A stretch of 64,000 nt of DNA. It comes from JBHELG01 sp046263195 (GTDB lineage: Bacteria; Actinomycetota; Nitriliruptoria; Nitriliruptorales; JAHWKO01). The DNA lies in the NCBI GenBank assembly GCA_046263195.1, contig JBHELG010000084.1, forward strand, positions 1 through 64,000. The letters are read 5' to 3'. Below the pieces are notes generated by a model that was not told the origin of the DNA, did not search any database, and was given only the letters and a program-made list of their open reading frames with translations. Positions within the stretch are counted from its first letter, which is position 1; each line of letters opens with the position of its first letter. Shown piece after piece: positions 1 to 7,610 of the stretch. The translations under genes and the position numbers were made by a program.

Positions 1-1395
1 GTCGCAGCCCGGACTTATGCGTGGTACTCGATCCGGCTGGGAACATTCCAGCCGCAGGGCTACGACCTCTGCGCCAGCGTTGCGTGCCAGGTTTTCCGCG
101 GACGCGACCCCGTCGAGGCGACCGGCGGCGAGCGTTGGGCCAACGCCGTCGCCGCAACCGACGGGGAGGTGCTCCTCGCTGGCGGCGAACCGATCCTCGC
201 GCGCTATTTCTCGTCTTCCGGCGGTCACACCCGGCGCAACGAGGAGGTATTCCCCGACGAGGGCCCCAAGCCCTACCTGCAAGGCATACCTGACCCCGAG
301 GATGCGGGTTCGCCGCTGCACCTGTGGCAGGTGCGCTTCACCCGCCCCGAATTCGACGCCATACTCGCCCGCGGCCAGACCCTCTCCGGGGCCGTCCCCA
401 GCGTCAACGTCGCGGTCATAGCGGCAGGGGGCGGCGAGCCCGACCGTGTTGCCGTGACCGGAGCCAACGGAGCCACCGTGGAGGTGACGGCGAGTGACTT
501 CCGGCGCTTCGTCTCGGACGTAGCCCCGCGCCTGTTCCCGGATCGCTTCCCGTCGGCTCGAAGGGACGGGCTGCGGCTGCCCGAGACCCTGCCCTCCAGT
601 CGGCTCGCCTTTACTGTTACCCCGGACGAGATCGTTGTCGACGGAAGGGGATATGGCCACGGCGTCGGCATGAACCAGTACGGGGCAAAGGGCAAGGCGG
701 AGGCCGGTATGACCTACGAGGACATTCTCGCTGCGTACTACGGCGGCTTGCGACCCGTCAGAGCCGCGGGCATTCCCAGCCGGGTTCGCGTGGGAGTCAA
801 CAGTGGACAGGCCTTCCGCCTACGAGCCGACGGTCCACTGAGAGTGCTCGCTGGAGACCAGCTCATCACTGACCGTGGCCTCGGTACCTGGAGGGTGAGT
901 AGACGTGCGGATCGAGCCGTGGAACTGGAAGCCTCCCGCGGTTACGGGGCTCCGCTCATCGCTTCGCCGACGCAGACCCGTGACGCTACCCCGTGGGAGG
1001 TGGAGGTCGTGATCCTCGATACGGTGGTGAACAAGGCGGCCGAGCTGTTCCTCGTCGTCAGCGATGAATCCGGGATCGAGATGGTCAAGCGCCGCATCGG
1101 AGTCGTCGAACCTGGTCGCCGACCCGTTCCCTTCGATCTTGACGCGGAAGGTGGGGCTCCGCTACCGCCCGGCCGCTATGCGGTGGAGCTGCGCGCCGTC
1201 GATGAGAGCGGCGCCCAAGCCGGCGCTCCTGTCAGCCTGCACGTCATGCCCGTACTGATCTCGTCGCGTCCGCCGCCGTCACTGCTCGAACCGGCCCCAG
1301 CCGCTGCCGGGCCGCATCTGGGACTCGTCCTTGCCGTCGCGGTCGGGGCACTTGCCGGGCTTGCCATCACTCGACGACCAGGAGCGGACACGTGA
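1..1395 (+). CDS. SpoIID/LytB domain protein, 5' end outside the window
   Basis: The reading frame is open from base 1 and begins with VAARTYAWYSIR, a typical internal SpoIID/LytB stretch, so the true start lies upstream. The family hallmark GYGHGVGMNQYGAKG is encoded near bases 650-700. SpoIID proteins are lytic transglycosylases that cleave glycan strands lacking stem peptides; LytB-like relatives modify amidase activity at the cell wall. After the SpoIID domain there is a beta-rich extension and a hydrophobic C-terminal segment (GLVLAVAVGALAGLAI) followed by Arg, which suggests a C-terminal membrane anchor. Members occur in non-sporulating actinobacteria, so the family alone does not imply sporulation. 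The stop TGA lies inside a dispersed repeat element that starts at 1391. The family call is firm; the substrate is unknown. Confidence 0.88.
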   Translation, partial: VAARTYAWYSIRLGTFQPQGYDLCASVACQVFRGRDPVEATGGERWANAVAATDGEVLLAGGEPILARYFSSSGGHTRRNEEVFPDEGPKPYLQGIPDPEDAGSPLHLWQVRFTRPEFDAILARGQTLSGAVPSVNVAVIAAGGGEPDRVAVTGANGATVEVTASDFRRFVSDVAPRLFPDRFPSARRDGLRLPETLPSSRLAFTVTPDEIVVDGRGYGHGVGMNQYGAKGKAEAGMTYEDILAAYYGGLRPVRAAGIPSRVRVGVNSGQAFRLRADGPLRVLAGDQLITDRGLGTWRVSRRADRAVELEASRGYGAPLIASPTQTRDATPWEVEVVILDTVVNKAAELFLVVSDESGIEMVKRRIGVVEPGRRPVPFDLDAEGGAPLPPGRYAVELRAVDESGAQAGAPVSLHVMPVLISSRPPPSLLEPAPAAAGPHLGLVLAVAVGALAGLAITRRPGADT

Positions 1396-1425
1396 GCGGC
1401 GCTCCGCAGGAGCGAGGAGGGAAGA
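1391..1425 (+). repeat. Partial copy C of a dispersed hairpin repeat
   Basis: This begins CGTGAGCGGC exactly like the longer copies at 10611-10680 (minus strand) and 38052-38126, and supplies the TGA stop of the SpoIID gene. It folds as CGCTCC-GCA-GGAGCG (1400-1414), followed by GAGGAGGG. Only the 5' half of the longer element is recognisable. Confidence 0.5.
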
Positions 1426-1466
1426 GCATCCTAGGTCACCCGGGAGACCGGAGGAGCGTCTCAACG

Positions 1467-1500
1467 TGCCCGGGGAAGGGCCGCAGGCCCGGCGGGCGGG
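1467..1500. repeat. 34-bp perfect dispersed repeat, copy 1
   Basis: These 34 bases are identical to 24636-24669, and similarity decays over the next 25 bases. Nested arms are visible: GCCCG/CGGGC outside and GGGCC/GGCCC around a GCA loop. It lies in the non-coding spacer between the SpoIID and CPBP genes. The other copy lies in a different intergenic spacer, so it is not a shared coding motif. Confidence 0.65.
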
Positions 1501-1558
1501 GACATGGAAGACGCCGACGGCAGGCGGGTCCAGCCCAGACAGCAACGGAGTTGGTCCA

Positions 1559-2464
1559 GTGAGCCGCCTCCACCGAGGCCACCACAGAGAAGCGCACCGT
1601 GCGGCTTCGCCGTCCGACCCTCCTGATTCGGCCCGCCCTCCCGGTCAGGCGGCTTCGCCGCCCGACCCTCCTGATTCGGCCCGCCCTCCCGGTCAGGCGG
1701 CTTCGCCGCCCGACCCTCCCTGGCCGCCACGCGCCCCAGACTGGCGACACGACGCCCCTGACCCTCCTGATGCCTTCCCGGTGCCATGGACGATCTGGGA
1801 CGGGATCGGGCTCATCCTGTGGTCGGTCCTCGCTCAGACCATCGTGGCACTGCCCTTGCTAGCGGCAGGCATCGATCCCAGCCAGGGCCTGACAACTTTC
1901 ATTGTGCTCATTGCCGCTCAGGCACTGACCTTCGTGGGCATCGTCGGATGGCTTCGGGCCCGCGGCGGGTTGTCATGGCGGTTGTTCGGCCCGCTCCGGC
2001 CGGCCTGGAGCCATGTCTGGATCGGCGTCGTGATCGGCCTTTCGGGCTTTGTCATCGTCACGCTCATCGTGCTCATCACCGCGGCCGCGTTCGGTCCGCT
2101 CCAACCGCCCGAGCAGATCGTGCTCGAACGGCTCACTGAAAGCCCTGCTGCGATGACGCTCGGGTTCGTGGCCGCTGTGCTGTTGGCACCGATCGTCGAA
2201 GAGCTCATCTTCCGGGCCGTGCTGTTTCAGGCGTTCCGGCAACGCATGGGACTATGGCCGGCAGTCGGCTTCTCGTCATTCATCTTCGGCCTTTCTCACG
2301 TCGAGCTCTACCCTGTCCCTTTCTTCGTGGTGGTCCTCGCCATCTTTGGATTCTTGCTCGCGGCTGCCTTCCATCACGCCGGCTCGCTCGTCGTACCCAT
2401 CCTCGCGCACGCCGTCTTCAACGGGGTCGAACTGTCCGTCGCTCTCTTGGTGTTGCCCCGATAG
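1559..2464 (+). CDS. CPBP family intramembrane metalloprotease with repeat-bearing N-terminus
   Basis: The C-terminal two thirds is a CPBP (Abi/CAAX protease-like) domain. The EELIFRAVLF motif (EExxxR) supplies the catalytic Glu pair, FGLSHVELY gives the second-motif His and HAVFNGVEL the last His/Asn motif. All lie in or beside membrane helices, with about six to eight predicted. Bacterial members are glutamic or metal-dependent intramembrane proteases linked to prenyl-protein processing, bacteriocin immunity or unknown roles. GTG 1559 was chosen because GGAG sits 8 bases upstream. The first ~70 residues are Pro/Asp-rich and contain a 16-residue tandem repeat, probably a disordered cytoplasmic tail. 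This tail is not conserved in the family, so a later start is possible. Confidence 0.8.
   Translation: MSRLHRGHHREAHRAASPSDPPDSARPPGQAASPPDPPDSARPPGQAASPPDPPWPPRAPDWRHDAPDPPDAFPVPWTIWDGIGLILWSVLAQTIVALPLLAAGIDPSQGLTTFIVLIAAQALTFVGIVGWLRARGGLSWRLFGPLRPAWSHVWIGVVIGLSGFVIVTLIVLITAAAFGPLQPPEQIVLERLTESPAAMTLGFVAAVLLAPIVEELIFRAVLFQAFRQRMGLWPAVGFSSFIFGLSHVELYPVPFFVVVLAIFGFLLAAAFHHAGSLVVPILAHAVFNGVELSVALLVLPR
1601..1719 (+). repeat. 48-bp tandem repeat inside the CPBP gene, about 2.5 copies
   Basis: Copies at 1601-1648 and 1649-1696 differ by one base, and a truncated third copy runs to 1719. The period is a multiple of three, so each unit adds 16 residues (AASPxDPPDSARPPGQ) without breaking the frame. 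It behaves like a minisatellite. Confidence 0.9.
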
Positions 2465-2637
2465 GAGCGTGACCAACCAAGGCGCGGGCAGGAGACGCGC
2501 TGAGCGGGAGCCCTGGCAACAGCCCCGAGACAGACGTGGGTCCCCGCTCACTACGCTGGCGGGGCATGCTGCCCAGCCCTAGGCTCGCGGGCCGGCCAAC
2601 GGACATGGCCGCTGATCAGGCGCTGCAGGAGGTGGAC

Positions 2638-4410
2638 GTGGCCGAGGACATCCTCAAGGTCGGCGTCGTGGGCTGCGGAACGATGGGCTCGGGAATCAGT
2701 GAGATCGTCGCCCGCAACGGCATCGACGTTGTATTCATCGAGCGTGACGAGGAGAGCGTCGAACGAGGCTACGAACGCATCTCCCACTCCCTCCAGCGGC
2801 TTGTGAATCGCGGCAGGATCAACGAAGCAGAACGTGACGAGCTACTCGCGCGCATACGGGGCACGACGAAGTACGCCGCGCTCGGAGAGGCTGACTTCGT
2901 CATCGAAGCGGTTCCCGAAAGCCTCGGACTTAAACAGGAGGTCTTCGAGCGGATCGACGAACACGTCCGTGAGGACGTCGTCGTCGCGACGAACACCTCA
3001 TCGCTGCCCCTCATGGACATCGCGGTCCACAACCATCGTCCGAACCGAGTCGTGGGGTTCCACTTCTTCAACCCCGCACCCATCATGAAGCTCATCGAGC
3101 TCGTCCGGACCGTGGTCACCGACGTCGGAGTCATCGAGGCGGCGAAGCGCTTCGCCCAGCGGATCGGCAAGACACCGGTCGTGGTCGGCGACCGTGCCGG
3201 GTTCATCGCCAACCAGTTGCTCTTCCCCTATCTCAACCAGGCCATAGGGATGGTGGAGTCCGGATACGCGTCAAAAGAGGACGTCGACGCCGCCATGCGT
3301 TCCGGGGCCGGACATCCAATGGGTCCCATCGCGCTCTCGGATCTCATCGGGATCGACGTCATGATCGGCGTCACCGAGGCGATCTGGAGCCACTTCCGCG
3401 AGACTCGCTTCGCCCCCCAGCCCATCCTCCGCCAACTCTCGATCGCCGGCTTCCGAGGCCGTAAGAGCGGCCGCGGCTTCTACCGTTATCAGGAGCCGGG
3501 GTCATCGCAGATCGTCGACGACGGTCAGGTCCGGGCTCCAGCCGAGCCCGAGACGATCGCCTCCTGGCGCAGGGTCGGAGTGGTGGGCACGGGCCTCATG
3601 GCGACACGCATAGCGCAGGTCTGCGCTCACAATGGCTTCGACGTGCTCGTCCGGGGTCGCGCCCGACACAAGGCCGAGTGGGTCATCGATGAGATGTCGA
3701 AGGGCCTGCAGAAGGTCCTGGACAATGGAGAGCTCGACGAGGACGCACGCGCAAGCATCATCGCGCGGGTAAAGCCCACCGTCGACTTCGAGGACCTCAG
3801 GGAGTGTGACATCATCCTGGAGGCCGTCAGTGAAGATCTCAGGCTCAAGCAGGAGGTTTTCGCCGCTGTCGACATGATCGCGAAACCAGATGCGATCCTC
3901 GTGACGACGACCTCGAGTCTCCCCGTCATCGACTGCGCCATGGCTACCACACGTCCTGAGCGGGTCCTCGGCCTGCATTTCTTCGACCCTGACGCGGTCA
4001 CGCGGCTCGCCGAAGTGGTCACGACCGTCCGTACCGCAAGTGACGTCCTGGAACGAGCTCGAGCCTTCGTCGAACGCGTGACCCAGGTCGCGGTGCTCTG
4101 CTCCGATCGGGCAGGGTTCATCGTGAACGCACTTCTCTTCCCCTACCTGAACGATGCCGTCCGCATGCTCGAGTCGCACTACGCCACTTCCGAGGAGATC
4201 GACACCGCCATGAAGCTCGGCTGCGGCCATCCCAAGGGCCCTTTCGAACTCATGGACCTCGTCGGCCTCGATGTGACCCTGGCGATCATCGAGCGGCTCC
4301 ACGAAGAGTTCCGACAGCCCTCGTTCACTCCCGCGCCGCTGCTGCGAAACCTCGTCGAGGTGGGCTTCCTCGGCAAGAAGGTGGGTCGCGGCTTCTACGT
4401 CTACCCATGA
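2638..4410 (+). CDS. Tandem-duplicated 3-hydroxyacyl-CoA dehydrogenase
   Basis: This 590-residue protein is made of two complete 3-hydroxyacyl-CoA (3-hydroxybutyryl-CoA) dehydrogenase units. Each has an NAD-binding Rossmann motif (GVVGCGTMGSGI; GVVGTGLMATRI), a TSSLP segment, the catalytic HFFNP or HFFDP motif and the C-terminal DRAGFI..LLFPYLN substrate domain ending GRGFY. The usual single-unit enzyme is about 280-320 residues. The second copy has HFFDP in place of HFFNP and an unusual GLMATR glycine loop, so the halves may differ in substrate or activity. GTG 2638 was chosen for its AGGAGG five bases upstream; ATG 2605 is an in-frame alternative. It oxidises 3-hydroxyacyl-CoA with NAD in beta-oxidation or butyryl-CoA metabolism. 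The ATGA overlap with the next gene suggests cotranscription. Confidence 0.9.
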   Translation: MAEDILKVGVVGCGTMGSGISEIVARNGIDVVFIERDEESVERGYERISHSLQRLVNRGRINEAERDELLARIRGTTKYAALGEADFVIEAVPESLGLKQEVFERIDEHVREDVVVATNTSSLPLMDIAVHNHRPNRVVGFHFFNPAPIMKLIELVRTVVTDVGVIEAAKRFAQRIGKTPVVVGDRAGFIANQLLFPYLNQAIGMVESGYASKEDVDAAMRSGAGHPMGPIALSDLIGIDVMIGVTEAIWSHFRETRFAPQPILRQLSIAGFRGRKSGRGFYRYQEPGSSQIVDDGQVRAPAEPETIASWRRVGVVGTGLMATRIAQVCAHNGFDVLVRGRARHKAEWVIDEMSKGLQKVLDNGELDEDARASIIARVKPTVDFEDLRECDIILEAVSEDLRLKQEVFAAVDMIAKPDAILVTTTSSLPVIDCAMATTRPERVLGLHFFDPDAVTRLAEVVTTVRTASDVLERARAFVERVTQVAVLCSDRAGFIVNALLFPYLNDAVRMLESHYATSEEIDTAMKLGCGHPKGPFELMDLVGLDVTLAIIERLHEEFRQPSFTPAPLLRNLVEVGFLGKKVGRGFYVYP

Positions 4411-4814
4411 CGGAAGACGCCGGCGGCGACACCTCGCAAGGCCTTACTCTCCCCGGCGTCGCAGACGCGACCCCTGTCAGCAGCTTCGACCAGGCCGGCG
4501 GTTCACGTCGTTGGCACGAACTCGTTCGCTTCCTGCCCGATGTGGGCCGGCTCCTCGTCGACCTCACGCGCGACGGGCGGGTCCCCCTGCGGGCGAAGGT
4601 CGTCGCCGGCCTGCTCGGCGCCTACCTCTTCAGCCCTCTGGACCTCGTACCGGACTTCCTTCCTGGCGTCGGCCAGATGGACGACCTGGCGCTAGCACTC
4701 GTGGCGTTGCGTTACCTCTGCCGCTCCGCCGGTTACGACGTCCTCCGCGAACTGTGGCGCGGCTCCCACGACGGCTTCGTCGCGCTCCTCGTCGTCACCG
4801 GAGTCGAGAAGTAA
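4407..4814 (+). CDS. DUF1232 (YkvA-like) membrane protein
   Basis: The core LFSPLDLVPDFLPGVGQMDD is the DUF1232 signature (SPxDLxPDFxPxxGxxDD), found in small, mostly uncharacterised proteins with short hydrophobic segments. The 135-residue product has a polar N-terminal ~45 residues before the domain. It starts in the ATGA overlap with the upstream dehydrogenase gene and is followed 14 bases later by a cyclophilin gene, so it is probably part of the same transcript. No function is established for the family. A link to the dehydrogenase is only positional. Confidence 0.8.
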   Translation: MTEDAGGDTSQGLTLPGVADATPVSSFDQAGGSRRWHELVRFLPDVGRLLVDLTRDGRVPLRAKVVAGLLGAYLFSPLDLVPDFLPGVGQMDDLALALVALRYLCRSAGYDVLRELWRGSHDGFVALLVVTGVEK

Positions 4815-4828
4815 GACGGGAAGGGCCC

Positions 4829-5632
4829 ATGACCAGACGCCAGGCATCGCGGGCCCACGAACGGGGTCTCGCCCGGGCCCGGGCGAAAAGGGAAGTGCAC
4901 CATCGCCTCGAACGCCGTCGGCGAAGGGTCACCGTCGGCGTCGTCGGCCTTCTTGTGCTCCTGCTCGTCGTGACGCTGATCCTGTCCGTCTTTCCCCCGA
5001 GCAGGGATGCGCCCACGCTCGAAGACCAGCGAGCGGAGGCCTCTGCGGGAGCCTCCAGCGCTGTCGCCTGCGCTGCTGGCCGTCCCGAGTCAGCCGGGCG
5101 CGAGCGCCGTCAGTACGCCGCGCCGGAAGAAGTCCTTCAGCCCACCACTGACTACCGGGCGCGTATCGTCACCTCCTGCGGCACCATCGTCGTCGACCTT
5201 TACGAGGACCGCACGCCGAGGACCGCCAATAGCTTCGCCTTCCTCGTGCGAGAGGGCTTCTACGACGGCACCATCTTCCATCGCGTGGAGCCCGGCTTCG
5301 TCATCCAGGGCGGGGATCCGACGGGTACCGGTCAAGGGGGCCCCGGCTACGAGGTCGAGGACGAACTCGCCGTAGCCCGACAGGAGGGCTATCCGGCCGG
5401 CACGCTTGCCATGGCAAACAGCGGACCCAACACGAACGGGTCCCAGTTCTTCATCACGCTCGGGCAGGTGGGGCAGCTGGCCCCCAACTACACGGTCTTC
5501 GGGCGGGTCCTACAAGGTATGGACGTCGTCCATCGCATAGGCGGTCTCCTGGTTCATCGTGATCCTCGGAGCGGACTCCAGGTTCCCGACGAGGTCGTCT
5601 ATGTCGAGACGATCACGATCGAGGCCGCCTGA
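4829..5632 (+). CDS. Membrane-anchored cyclophilin-type peptidyl-prolyl isomerase
   Basis: This 267-residue protein has a very basic N-terminal ~38 residues (RRRRR just before the helix), one transmembrane helix (VGVVGLLVLLLVVTLILSVF) and a linker of ~65 residues. A complete cyclophilin domain follows: FHRVEPGFVIQGGDPTG, LAMANSGPNTNGSQFFIT and YTVFGRV. The Arg of FHRV and the Phe/Gln of the QFF region are the usual active-site residues. It would catalyse Xaa-Pro isomerisation in proteins at the outer face of the membrane. ATG 4829 lies just downstream of a GGAAGGG ribosome binding site. A soluble paralogue follows directly, so the pair looks like a local duplication with separate compartments. 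Confidence 0.92.
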   Translation: MTRRQASRAHERGLARARAKREVHHRLERRRRRVTVGVVGLLVLLLVVTLILSVFPPSRDAPTLEDQRAEASAGASSAVACAAGRPESAGRERRQYAAPEEVLQPTTDYRARIVTSCGTIVVDLYEDRTPRTANSFAFLVREGFYDGTIFHRVEPGFVIQGGDPTGTGQGGPGYEVEDELAVARQEGYPAGTLAMANSGPNTNGSQFFITLGQVGQLAPNYTVFGRVLQGMDVVHRIGGLLVHRDPRSGLQVPDEVVYVETITIEAA

Positions 5633-5704
5633 CCGCGTTCCTCCCCGCCCCGGGCTCCTTCCCCGCAATGAAGGCCCACGAGCAGTCCAAGAAAGGGATT
5701 GACG

Positions 5705-6220
5705 GTGTCTCAGACCTATCCTCAACCTCCCGAACTGGAGATCGATCCACGCCGGCCGTACTCGGCGACGATGGAGACGTCCACGGGCACGATCCGGCTC
5801 GATCTGTATGCCGCCGAAGCCCCACGGACGGTCAACAACTTCGTGTTTCTCGCGCGCAACGGCTTCTACGAAGGGGTGCTCTTCCATCGGGTCATCGCGG
5901 GCTTCATGATCCAGGGAGGCGACCCGACCGGTACCGGCCGAGGTGGTCCCGGCTACCGCTTCGAAGACGAACTGGATCTCGCTCGGCGCCATGGCTATCC
6001 CCGTGGCACCCTCGCCATGGCCAACGCCGGGCCTAATACCCAGGGATCGCAGTTCTTCATCGTGCACGAGGACGCGCCTCTGTCGCCGGACTACACCGTC
6101 TTCGGGCGGGTTGTCGAGGGCCTGGAGGTAGTCGATGCGATCGCGACATCGCCCACCGACCGCAACGACCGTCCACTCGAGGACGTCCGAATCGAGGGAG
6201 TGAGGATCCACGAGTCCTGA
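5705..6220 (+). CDS. Cytoplasmic cyclophilin-type peptidyl-prolyl isomerase
   Basis: This compact single-domain cyclophilin (171 residues from GTG 5705) has FHRVIAGFMIQGGDPTG, LAMANAGPNTQGSQFFI and YTVFGRVVEGLEVVDAI. There is no signal peptide or membrane helix, so it should act in the cytoplasm as a folding catalyst. GTG 5705 is preferred because AAAGGGA lies about six bases upstream; the TTG six bases earlier would touch that site. It is close to the membrane-anchored copy upstream (same GGDPTGTG and NGSQFF/QGSQFF segments), though the flanks differ. The acyl-CoA thioesterase gene follows after 24 bases. Confidence 0.93.
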   Translation: MSQTYPQPPELEIDPRRPYSATMETSTGTIRLDLYAAEAPRTVNNFVFLARNGFYEGVLFHRVIAGFMIQGGDPTGTGRGGPGYRFEDELDLARRHGYPRGTLAMANAGPNTQGSQFFIVHEDAPLSPDYTVFGRVVEGLEVVDAIATSPTDRNDRPLEDVRIEGVRIHES

Positions 6221-6244
6221 GCATCAACGGCGGCAACGGGGGCT

Positions 6245-6775
6245 GTGAGCGTGCATGAGCAGCAGCAGCAGGCTGGCCTCGAGCCACGCCGCTCGGAAGG
6301 GGTCAGGTTCGCCCGCACCATGACCCGACTCGACGCCAACCTCATCGGTTGCGTGGACGGCGGCGTCATCATGAAGGAGGTGGATATCGCGGCGGGTATC
6401 GCCGCGGCGCGGCATGCGGGACGCGTCTGTGTAACGGCCGCAATCGACGAACTGAGCTTCTTCGAACCAGTCCACGTCGGCGACGTCGTCATCGTCCATG
6501 CCCGCGTGAACGATGCGGGCAAGACATCGCTCGAGGTCGGGGTGCGAGTCGAGGCTGAGCCGTGGCGTGGTGGCGAGCGGCGCCACACGACGAGCGCCTA
6601 CCTGGTCATGGTTGCGCTCGATGACCAAGGCCGTCCCGCTGACGTTCCCCCGCTGCTCGCCATGGGTGAGAAAGAGCAGCGCCGGCAAGAACAGGCACGC
6701 ATCCGCCGTCAGATCCGAAAGGAGCGGCTCGAACGGCTTGGCAGCTACGGGCCTGGCCCCGATCGAGCGCGCTGA
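6245..6775 (+). CDS. Acyl-CoA thioesterase, hotdog fold (YciA/ACOT type)
   Basis: Residues ~25-135 match the acyl-CoA hydrolase hotdog domain: DANLIGCVDGGVIMKEVDIAA carries the catalytic Asp region (typically DxNxxGxxxGGxxM), and FFEPVHVGDVVIVHARV is the second core strand pair. The enzyme would hydrolyse acyl-CoA to free acid and CoA, matching the beta-oxidation genes nearby. The C-terminal ~35 residues are highly charged (KEQRRQEQARIRRQ) and likely helical, longer than the minimal family. GTG 6245 is the assigned start, with no strong ribosome binding site seen. A stretch without genes follows before the convergent hypothetical gene. Confidence 0.88.
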   Translation: MSVHEQQQQAGLEPRRSEGVRFARTMTRLDANLIGCVDGGVIMKEVDIAAGIAAARHAGRVCVTAAIDELSFFEPVHVGDVVIVHARVNDAGKTSLEVGVRVEAEPWRGGERRHTTSAYLVMVALDDQGRPADVPPLLAMGEKEQRRQEQARIRRQIRKERLERLGSYGPGPDRAR

Positions 6776-6914
6776 CGCTCCGAACTCCTGGTCTGCTGCG
6801 ACTGCCCTGTGGCTTGCCCCGGGGGAGCTGGCTGCGAATACCAGTCCGCTGACCGAATCTGCGTCGTGCCGGAGCAGGCGCCTGAACGAGGGGAGGCCTT
6901 CGAAACTACCTTCC

Positions 6915-7301
6915 CTATTTGTCCTCCCCGGGCCAGGGCGGCAGGTCCTCGAGACGGACGGTGTCCGGCTTCACCCCGCGGTCGTAGTCGCGCATCCGCT
7001 TCGGATAGCCGATCTTCGCCGCGTCGTAGAGGGGCGCCCCGTGCTTCTTGCACACCGCCTGAGCCTGACCTCGATCCCTCACCGGCCGCCGCAGGTACTC
7101 TCCGTCGCTGGCTACCAGCAGCAAAGTTGTCGAGTAGACGGCGGTCTTCGGTTCAAGATAGCCCTCCACACCTTGGCGGGTACGGATGAACTCTTCGAGT
7201 TCCTTGATGCCCCTGTCGAAGCTCGGGCCACCACTCCTCCCAGGAGCCGCTCGTCGGGTCTCTCCTTTGAACCATGCGCGGAGGCGCTCACGGAAGTTCA
7301 C
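6915..7301 (-). CDS. Conserved actinobacterial hypothetical protein
   Basis: This 128-residue soluble protein has no signal peptide. The central RQGVEGYLEPKT...TTLLLVASDGEYLRRPV and the C-terminal AAKIGYPKRMRDYDRG are, from memory, the conserved segments of a small family widespread in actinobacteria with no assigned function. It may have an alpha/beta fold. It lies alone on the minus strand between plus-strand genes, and its promoter must lie within 7302-7600. No catalytic signature is recognisable. Confidence 0.7.
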   Translation of the reverse strand: MNFRERLRAWFKGETRRAAPGRSGGPSFDRGIKELEEFIRTRQGVEGYLEPKTAVYSTTLLLVASDGEYLRRPVRDRGQAQAVCKKHGAPLYDAAKIGYPKRMRDYDRGVKPDTVRLEDLPPWPGEDK

Positions 7302-7610
7302 GAGGCGATCCGACGAGGAATCCGGCCGGGACTACGGGCTCTGCGACCGTGACGCGGGCGTGGAGACGACGGCGGACAGGTAGTTAGCGGCGGGCGCAAG
7401 GGGCGCTGCGCGCAAAGTCGTCCGGCCGCCTCCACGTGGAGGGCCTCGACCTTACGCTCGCCCATGACCTCCTCTCAGGGCGTGACCGACGCCTGAGGCT
7501 ACCAAGAAGGGACGAGACTCGTCTGGCCCGCCCGACTCGCTACGGTGCCGGTAAAGTCAGCGCTAGATAGTGCTGGGAGCTACCTGGGGACTCACGCGAC
7601 CGAGGGAGGG
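7302..7610. other. Divergent intergenic region with a 14-bp palindrome
   Basis: About 300 bases separate two divergent genes, so promoters for both should lie here. The only structure seen is a perfect palindrome CCTCCACGTGGAGG at 7429-7442, a possible operator. No convincing -35/-10 pair or small gene was found. Confidence 0.4.

Noticed and set aside
3502..4302. 266-codon minus-strand frame inside the dehydrogenase
   Set aside because: Antisense shadow of the second dehydrogenase half; no ribosome binding site or domain.
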